A stretch of DNA of 8,860 nt from Thermoanaerobacter sp049701115 (lineage in GTDB: Bacteria > Bacillota > Thermoanaerobacteria > Thermoanaerobacterales > Thermoanaerobacteraceae): assembly GCF_049701115.1 (NCBI RefSeq), contig NZ_JBNATX010000053.1, forward strand, positions 1 through 8,860. Direction: 5' to 3'. Position 1 is the stretch's first letter, and each line of letters opens with the position of its first letter. The position numbers and the translations under genes were made by a program. This document shows positions 5,094 through 8,860 of this stretch, in pieces. Under the pieces are notes generated by a model. It saw only the letters and a list, made by a program, of their open reading frames with translations. It was not told the origin of the DNA and did no database searches.

Positions 5094-6416
5094 ATGAGGA
5101 AAAGGTTAATTTTTTTTGTAGTAGCAGTTGCATTGGTTTTTGCAGTATCAATACCAACAATAGAGCTAAAAGCACAGTCAAACAGGCCTTTTGTACCCGT
5201 TTTGATGTACCATCACCTTCAAAAGGAAGGAACTTTTGATTCAAAAAAATACGGAGGAGTGATAGTTGACCCTGAAAGATTTGAAAAGCAGATGCTTTAT
5301 TTGAAAGCAGCGGGATATCATACTATAACTTTAGAGGAGTTAAGAGATTTTGTGCTTTATAATAAGCCCTTACCCCCAAAGCCTATTGTGATAACTTTTG
5401 ATGACGGATATTTGAGTAATTATACTTATGCATATCCTGTTCTTAAAAAGCTTAATATGAAAGCAGCTATAAACATCATAGTAAGTTATGTTCCAGATGA
5501 GGTAAATAAACAAAAACCAAATGTACATATACCCCATTTTACATGGGAACAGGCGAAAGAAATGGCAGATAGTGGAGTTATAGAAATTGAAAGTCACACA
5601 TATGACCTTCACAGCTACAGGTCAAATGGCTTTAAAAAAATTCCTATGGTGATGGGACCTGTGATAATAAATGGACATCTTGAAACGATGGAAGAATATA
5701 AACAAAGGCTTTATACAGACTTTTTGCGCTCAAGAGAGATAATTAAAGAAAAGATAGGCAAAGCCCCTATATGCCTGGCATACCCTTTTGGAGCAGGAAA
5801 TAAGATAAGCGATGAAATAGCAAGAAAAGTAGGCTTTGAGATGGCGTTTGGAATACAGGAAGGAGTAAATTATTACGGGGATAACATAATGAAGCTTAAA
5901 AGAATCGCTGTTCGAGATTCTGATACAGGCCAGGATATAGTGGAAAAAATTAATAAATTAAGTCACGGTATAAACTTTATCCCTTTTTGGGATATTAAAG
6001 GAAGACAGTTTGAAAAAGATATTTTAAGCGCAATAGTGAAGGGAATTTTTGCGGGGTATGAAGACGGGTCTTTTAAACCTGAAAAACCTATTACAAGGGC
6101 AGAATTTGCTTCTTTGATAAATAAGGTCTTTTTGAAGGAGAAAAAAGTTTTAGAAAGAGAAGTGTATTTTAAAGATGTACCTAAAAATGCGTGGTATTAC
6201 AAAGCTGTAGTAACTGTAGTGAATAACGAAATTATGAAGGAATATGAGGACAATACTTTTAGGCCTCAAAAACCTGTCACCTGGGAAGAAGCGGTTGATG
6301 TGATAAAGAAGTTTTTTGATTTAAATAGTCTTGATAAAAATATGTTTAAATCGCCTGAAAAAACGTTGACTAGAGAAGAGTTAGCAGTATTGCTGGATAA
6401 AATTATTAAGGAGTAG
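5094..6416 (+). CDS. SLH-anchored polysaccharide deacetylase (NodB domain)
   Basis: Exported carbohydrate esterase-4 enzyme, 440 residues, expected to remove acetyl groups from N-acetylated wall or exopolysaccharide sugars at the cell surface. The ATG at 5094 is preferred over the in-frame GTG at 5076 because GGAGAGG ends 9 nt before it and the signal peptide (MRKRLIFFVV and a hydrophobic core to about 25) then starts normally. NodB features: VLMYHHL at 36-42, TFDDGY at 101-106 (catalytic/metal Asp 103 and 104), SHTYDLHS at 167-174 (metal His 168 and 173), AYPFG at 229-233 and LKRI at 268-271. The MYHHL opening and SHTYDLH motif resemble the IcaB/PgaB branch, but the substrate cannot be read from sequence. 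SLH repeats follow at about 304-347 (ITRAE) and 358-408 (VTWEE); a third, 415-440 (LTREE), lacks its first half. Single-gene unit, convergent with the SH3/AMIN gene. Confidence 0.92.
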   Translation: MRKRLIFFVVAVALVFAVSIPTIELKAQSNRPFVPVLMYHHLQKEGTFDSKKYGGVIVDPERFEKQMLYLKAAGYHTITLEELRDFVLYNKPLPPKPIVITFDDGYLSNYTYAYPVLKKLNMKAAINIIVSYVPDEVNKQKPNVHIPHFTWEQAKEMADSGVIEIESHTYDLHSYRSNGFKKIPMVMGPVIINGHLETMEEYKQRLYTDFLRSREIIKEKIGKAPICLAYPFGAGNKISDEIARKVGFEMAFGIQEGVNYYGDNIMKLKRIAVRDSDTGQDIVEKINKLSHGINFIPFWDIKGRQFEKDILSAIVKGIFAGYEDGSFKPEKPITRAEFASLINKVFLKEKKVLEREVYFKDVPKNAWYYKAVVTVVNNEIMKEYEDNTFRPQKPVTWEEAVDVIKKFFDLNSLDKNMFKSPEKTLTREELAVLLDKIIKE

Positions 6417-6441
6417 CCAAAAAGCTACTCCTTAATAATTT
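6400..6441. terminator. Shared bidirectional terminator hairpin between convergent genes
   Basis: Arms 6400-6417 and 6424-6441 are perfectly complementary over 18 bp around a 6-nt loop (CAAAAA). Both arms carry A/T-rich outer ends, so transcripts from either side end in a U-rich stretch after a GGAGTAGC/GCTACTCC core. The plus arm encodes the last residues IIKE and stop of the deacetylase; the other arm encodes the last residues and stop of the SH3/AMIN protein on the minus strand. Confidence 0.85.
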
Positions 6442-8603
6442 GCAAATAAGTTTTTGTGTTCATCAGCGAGAGTTGCCCATTTGTAGACAGAATATCCTAT
6501 TGCATTTGCTTCTCTTGCTCCGTCAATTCCTCCTCTTAGCTCCTCTACAGTCGGAAGGCTTAATCCCCTTTCTGCATAGCCCTGCAATATCACTTCTATG
6601 TGGACATCATCTCCTGCCAACGCCCTTACAATATTTACAGAGTCCATCACAAAGTTTTTCGCATCGTCATAAGTGTAAGTTCTGTTTGATATGTTCCAGT
6701 AGTCCATAAGAGCTATCGCATCAAAGTATTTTGCCATTGTGGCAAAAGGATAACTGGGTCTATACTGAGGCGGGAAAGTGATTGCTATAAAAGATACATT
6801 TGAAGGTAGTTTACTTCTCACTTTTTTCGCATAGTCCTCAACTATCTGAGCGGCTTTTACCGGGTCTTTTTGCGGCAACTCTTCAATATCTGCTGCAACA
6901 GCATCCACTGTATGGCCGCTGGGAGTAACGTATGTCGCTACCTGCACTGTCAGGTCAGCGTCATAAGAGGGATTTTTTAGGTCAGTGTAAAGCCAGGCTA
7001 TGACTTTTATGCCTGCTCTGTGAGCTGCTGGAACCACAGTATCAAGCCATGCTTTCCATTCGTCTGGAAATCCCGATTTAGAAGTTGCAACTTCAAGATA
7101 AATGTGAGTTATGTTAGAAGCCGCAAAAAGGCTTATATCTGACGCTGTAGGTGGAGTAGTGTATATGCTGTACCACACGCCCTTTCCAGCATAAGGCAAT
7201 GTAGAAAGAGCCTGACCTATATTCCCTCTTGAAGGTGTGGTACCTGTACGCCTGTCTACCCCTGCGACGTAATCTTTCTTTTCCGGTTTATCGTAAACCG
7301 TAACGTATAAAGCTGAAATCCAACCTACTGTACCGTCTTTAAGGCGAACGTTATACCAGTCCCCTGATTTGTCTAATGCTTCTAAAATTTCTCCTCTATT
7401 TACCTGTGTTACAATATCATACTGAGTTCCAGGACCAGTTCTTATATTTACTAAGCCTCCACTTACCATAAGAGGCGGTAGGGAAAGTTTTGGAGTATCA
7501 GCAGGTAGAAGAGGATTTTGCACATTTTCTACGCTTGGAATGACGTTTATTATCAATTTGCCATCTTGCGTTACTAAATCGTAATTGGCATCTTTATTAA
7601 GTGTAATTGCTATTTGAACAACTGCAGATGATACCTGGCTTGGGATAATACCTTTTACTACATCATCGTCAAGTGCCATTGCTGGAAAACTTTCTTTCAA
7701 AACCGTGTTCTCCAAATTTACAAGAATAGCACTCTTTGCTGAGTCTTTTGTTACTTTGTAAGCCGAAGAATTTGTAGAGATGACTACCTGTTTCAAATCG
7801 CCTTGTTTGTTAAATTTTATATCTTCAACAGTGTAATATTTGGGCAAAGAAGCATCCTTCTGCTGTGAAGAAGTGGTATTAGAACTATTTTCTTCTTTAG
7901 GGGGATTCTGAGAAGCCTGCTGCGTCTGGTCTTTTGGAATTACCAGCCACCCTGCAATCCAGCCCTGTCTATTATCTTTAAGCTGTACTTTATACCAGTC
8001 TCCCAGTTTTGATAAAGCTTTTAATACTTCTCCTTTATTCACTGTAGTTATCACGTCGTATTTTGTGTCGGGTCCCGTTCTTATTCTTACTATATCTCCA
8101 TTTACCACCACGTCCATTGAAATTTTTTGCTCTTTTGAAGTTATATATACAGTTTTTGCCTTTCCATCCCAATTGACGTCATTTTTTAAAGCCTCTCCAA
8201 TAAATCTCAAGGGTACATATGTATAACCATAATTTATTAATTTCACTGAAGAATCTAGTTTGACTACCTTATCATTTATATATGCCGTGTCTTTGTAAAA
8301 GTAGAGGGTAATTTTGTCTCCCATGTAGGTAATTGTGACTTTTGTATTGTCGTAATCAACTTTAGCACCCATTTTTTCTGATACAAATCTCACAGGAACA
8401 AATACTCTGTCGTCAAACATGAGAGGCTTCATTGGAGGACTTTGTTTTTCGCCATTTATCACGATTGTTATGGGTGGGTAATTGTAGTAGACATTTTTGC
8501 CGTTAACATTGTACACTTCAGCGCCATATGCAGAAACTATGCTGTAGATTAGAAAAAAACTTCCCAGAATAAATCCAATTAAATACTTTAGCTTCTTCCT
8601 CAA
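6432..8603 (-). CDS. Exported CuAO-N/SH3b/AMIN protein with C-terminal glycosidase-like TIM barrel
   Basis: Predicted secreted cell-wall protein of 723 residues. After a signal peptide (1 to about 28, ending SAYGA) come a copper-amine-oxidase N-terminal-type domain (45-155; two copies of the VPVRF/VPLRF motif at 69-73 and 130-134), a bacterial SH3b domain (162-222, VRIRTGP, WYKV, GWIAG), a Gln/Ser/Asn-rich linker (224-250), an AMIN-like domain (256-356) and a second SH3b (378-436, VNIRTGPG, WYNV, GWIS). The C-terminal domain (about 474-723) starts GVWYS and has THIYLE, VIAWLY, VDAVAADIEELP and DAIALMDYW segments, the layout of a TIM-barrel glycoside hydrolase-like domain with D572/E574/E575 as possible acidic catalytic residues. 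The CuAO-N name does not imply oxidase activity. Start is TTG at 8603, supported by AGGAGG 7 nt upstream. Wall binding through SH3b/AMIN is family knowledge; hydrolysis of wall glycan is inference. No SLH repeats. Confidence 0.88.
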   Translation of the reverse strand: MRKKLKYLIGFILGSFFLIYSIVSAYGAEVYNVNGKNVYYNYPPITIVINGEKQSPPMKPLMFDDRVFVPVRFVSEKMGAKVDYDNTKVTITYMGDKITLYFYKDTAYINDKVVKLDSSVKLINYGYTYVPLRFIGEALKNDVNWDGKAKTVYITSKEQKISMDVVVNGDIVRIRTGPDTKYDVITTVNKGEVLKALSKLGDWYKVQLKDNRQGWIAGWLVIPKDQTQQASQNPPKEENSSNTTSSQQKDASLPKYYTVEDIKFNKQGDLKQVVISTNSSAYKVTKDSAKSAILVNLENTVLKESFPAMALDDDVVKGIIPSQVSSAVVQIAITLNKDANYDLVTQDGKLIINVIPSVENVQNPLLPADTPKLSLPPLMVSGGLVNIRTGPGTQYDIVTQVNRGEILEALDKSGDWYNVRLKDGTVGWISALYVTVYDKPEKKDYVAGVDRRTGTTPSRGNIGQALSTLPYAGKGVWYSIYTTPPTASDISLFAASNITHIYLEVATSKSGFPDEWKAWLDTVVPAAHRAGIKVIAWLYTDLKNPSYDADLTVQVATYVTPSGHTVDAVAADIEELPQKDPVKAAQIVEDYAKKVRSKLPSNVSFIAITFPPQYRPSYPFATMAKYFDAIALMDYWNISNRTYTYDDAKNFVMDSVNIVRALAGDDVHIEVILQGYAERGLSLPTVEELRGGIDGAREANAIGYSVYKWATLADEHKNLFANY

Positions 8604-8641
8604 TCAATCCCCTCCTCTTTAGTTTTTTATTCTTAATTTTT

Positions 8642-8670
8642 ATTGTAAACTACTTATGTTACAGTTTCAT
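8642..8670 (-). promoter_or_regulatory. Weak promoter candidate of the SH3/AMIN gene
   Basis: On the minus strand TACAAT (8647-8642) is a fair -10 box; 17 bp upstream lies only ATGAAA (8670-8665) as -35. The phased half-sites cover the -35 region, which suits a promoter needing an activator. The leader would be about 35 nt with the strong AGGAGG site at its end. Confidence 0.4.
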
Positions 8671-8696
8671 TTCAAAAGCATTACAATATGATTACA
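8658..8696 (-). promoter_or_regulatory. Array C: four 11-bp-phased TGTWAH-like half-sites
   Basis: Reading down the minus strand, TGTAAT (8696), TGTAAT (8685), TGAAAT (8674) and TGTAAC (8663) start exactly 11 bp apart. Three fit TGTWAH, and the first pair with its 5-bp spacer is a full match to the WalR-type consensus. The array ends about 10 bp above the -10 candidate of the SH3/AMIN gene and reads in the direction of transcription. Confidence 0.65.
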
Positions 8697-8703
8697 AAAA
8701 CTA

Positions 8704-8781
8704 AGAAAATTCTACATTAAATGAGCAAATTTATAAATTCTTCAGCTGCTATTTAATGGAAAATACTGGAGCAGAAAATTT
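8704..8781. other. Intergenic stretch without recognised feature
   Basis: AT-rich DNA upstream of array C. Only short AT palindromes are seen (for example AATTTATAAATT near 8718) and no reading frame, promoter or RNA gene that I can support. Confidence 0.4.
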
Positions 8782-8821
8782 AAAGGCTGGGGAGTCCAGC
8801 CTTTACAGACTGTTGACAAAA
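8782..8821 (-). repeat. Second copy of TTTGTCAACA-NN-CTG motif with hairpin
   Basis: On the minus strand TTTTGTCAACA (8821-8811), GT, CTG and then a perfect 9-bp hairpin with loop ACTCC (arms 8804-8796 and 8790-8782). The hairpin is followed by AAATTTTC, a weak terminator tail. Motif spacing and order are the same as at 2299-2344, while the hairpin sequence differs. It may end a minus-strand gene lying to the right of the window. Confidence 0.5.
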
Positions 8822-8826
8822 TATCG

Positions 8827-8860
8827 GGAACCCGTTATGATGAGAAGGGTTCCTTGTTTT
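8827..8860 (+). terminator. Hairpin with T-rich tail at the right edge
   Basis: GGAACCC (8827-8833) and GGGTTCC (8847-8853) can pair around a 13-nt loop and are followed by TTGTTTT on the plus strand up to the window end. No plus-strand gene precedes it within the window. It may be part of the same repeated element as the neighbouring motif. Confidence 0.35.

Noticed and set aside
5005..5244. Minus-strand 79-codon frame between the divergent genes
   Set aside because: Overlaps the regulatory array and the deacetylase signal peptide, with no ribosome site and no plausible domain.
8743..8775. Imperfect inverted repeat CTGCT...AGCAG
   Set aside because: Only about five paired bases with a long loop and no partner feature.
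8782..8860. Open minus-strand frame entering from the right edge and stopping near 8780
   Set aside because: About 26 codons made up of two hairpins and the repeated motif. The composition fits intergenic repeat DNA, not the end of a protein I recognise.

Overview
The window looks like a chromosome segment of a low-GC, thermophilic, Gram-positive anaerobe of the Thermoanaerobacter/Caldanaerobacter kind. The basis is AT-rich intergenic DNA, Firmicutes-type sigma-A promoters and strong Shine-Dalgarno sites, SLH-anchored envelope proteins, and a fruR-fruK-fruA gene order. The genus is inferred from gene style; no search was possible.

Left block (1-2220, all minus strand): a fructose operon. A well-formed promoter (TTGACA, 17-bp spacer, TATAAT) with phased repeats that could be the repressor operator drives fruR (DeoR-family regulator), which overlaps fruK (1-phosphofructokinase). 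Directly after the fruK stop codon, in the same frame, lies only the last ~100 codons of the membrane (EIIC) part of the fructose PTS permease FruA. Everything upstream of it is gone, so the operon keeps regulator and kinase but not its transporter. The remnant still has its terminator, and two bases after that terminator's T-run the 5' end of a group II intron begins and runs off the left edge. This is the insertion preference of bacterial class C introns.

Middle block (2220-4890, minus strand): a monocistronic S-layer-type protein gene (786 aa, signal peptide, three SLH repeats, long beta-rich C-terminal part). It has its own strong promoter, a ~135-nt leader with a 12-bp stem-loop, a strong ribosome binding site and a terminator just before the fruR promoter.

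Right block (4890-8700): two convergent genes for exported envelope proteins. One is a NodB-type polysaccharide deacetylase with C-terminal SLH repeats (plus strand). The other is a 723-aa mosaic of copper-amine-oxidase-N, SH3b, AMIN, SH3b and a TIM-barrel glycosidase-like domain (minus strand). They meet at an 18-bp hairpin that holds both stop codons.

The most interesting signal is regulatory. All three envelope genes have arrays of TGTWAH-like half-sites repeated at exactly 11-bp intervals beside their promoters: four units next to the S-layer -35 box, seven before the deacetylase, four before the SH3/AMIN gene. This matches the published form of WalR (YycF) sites, TGTWAH-N5-TGTWAH, and resembles PhoP-type direct repeats. 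The window may therefore show a local cell-wall regulon under one OmpR-family response regulator. The far right end (8704-8860) has no gene I can support, only hairpins, one sharing a TTGTCAACA-NN-CTG motif with a hairpin next to the S-layer gene.
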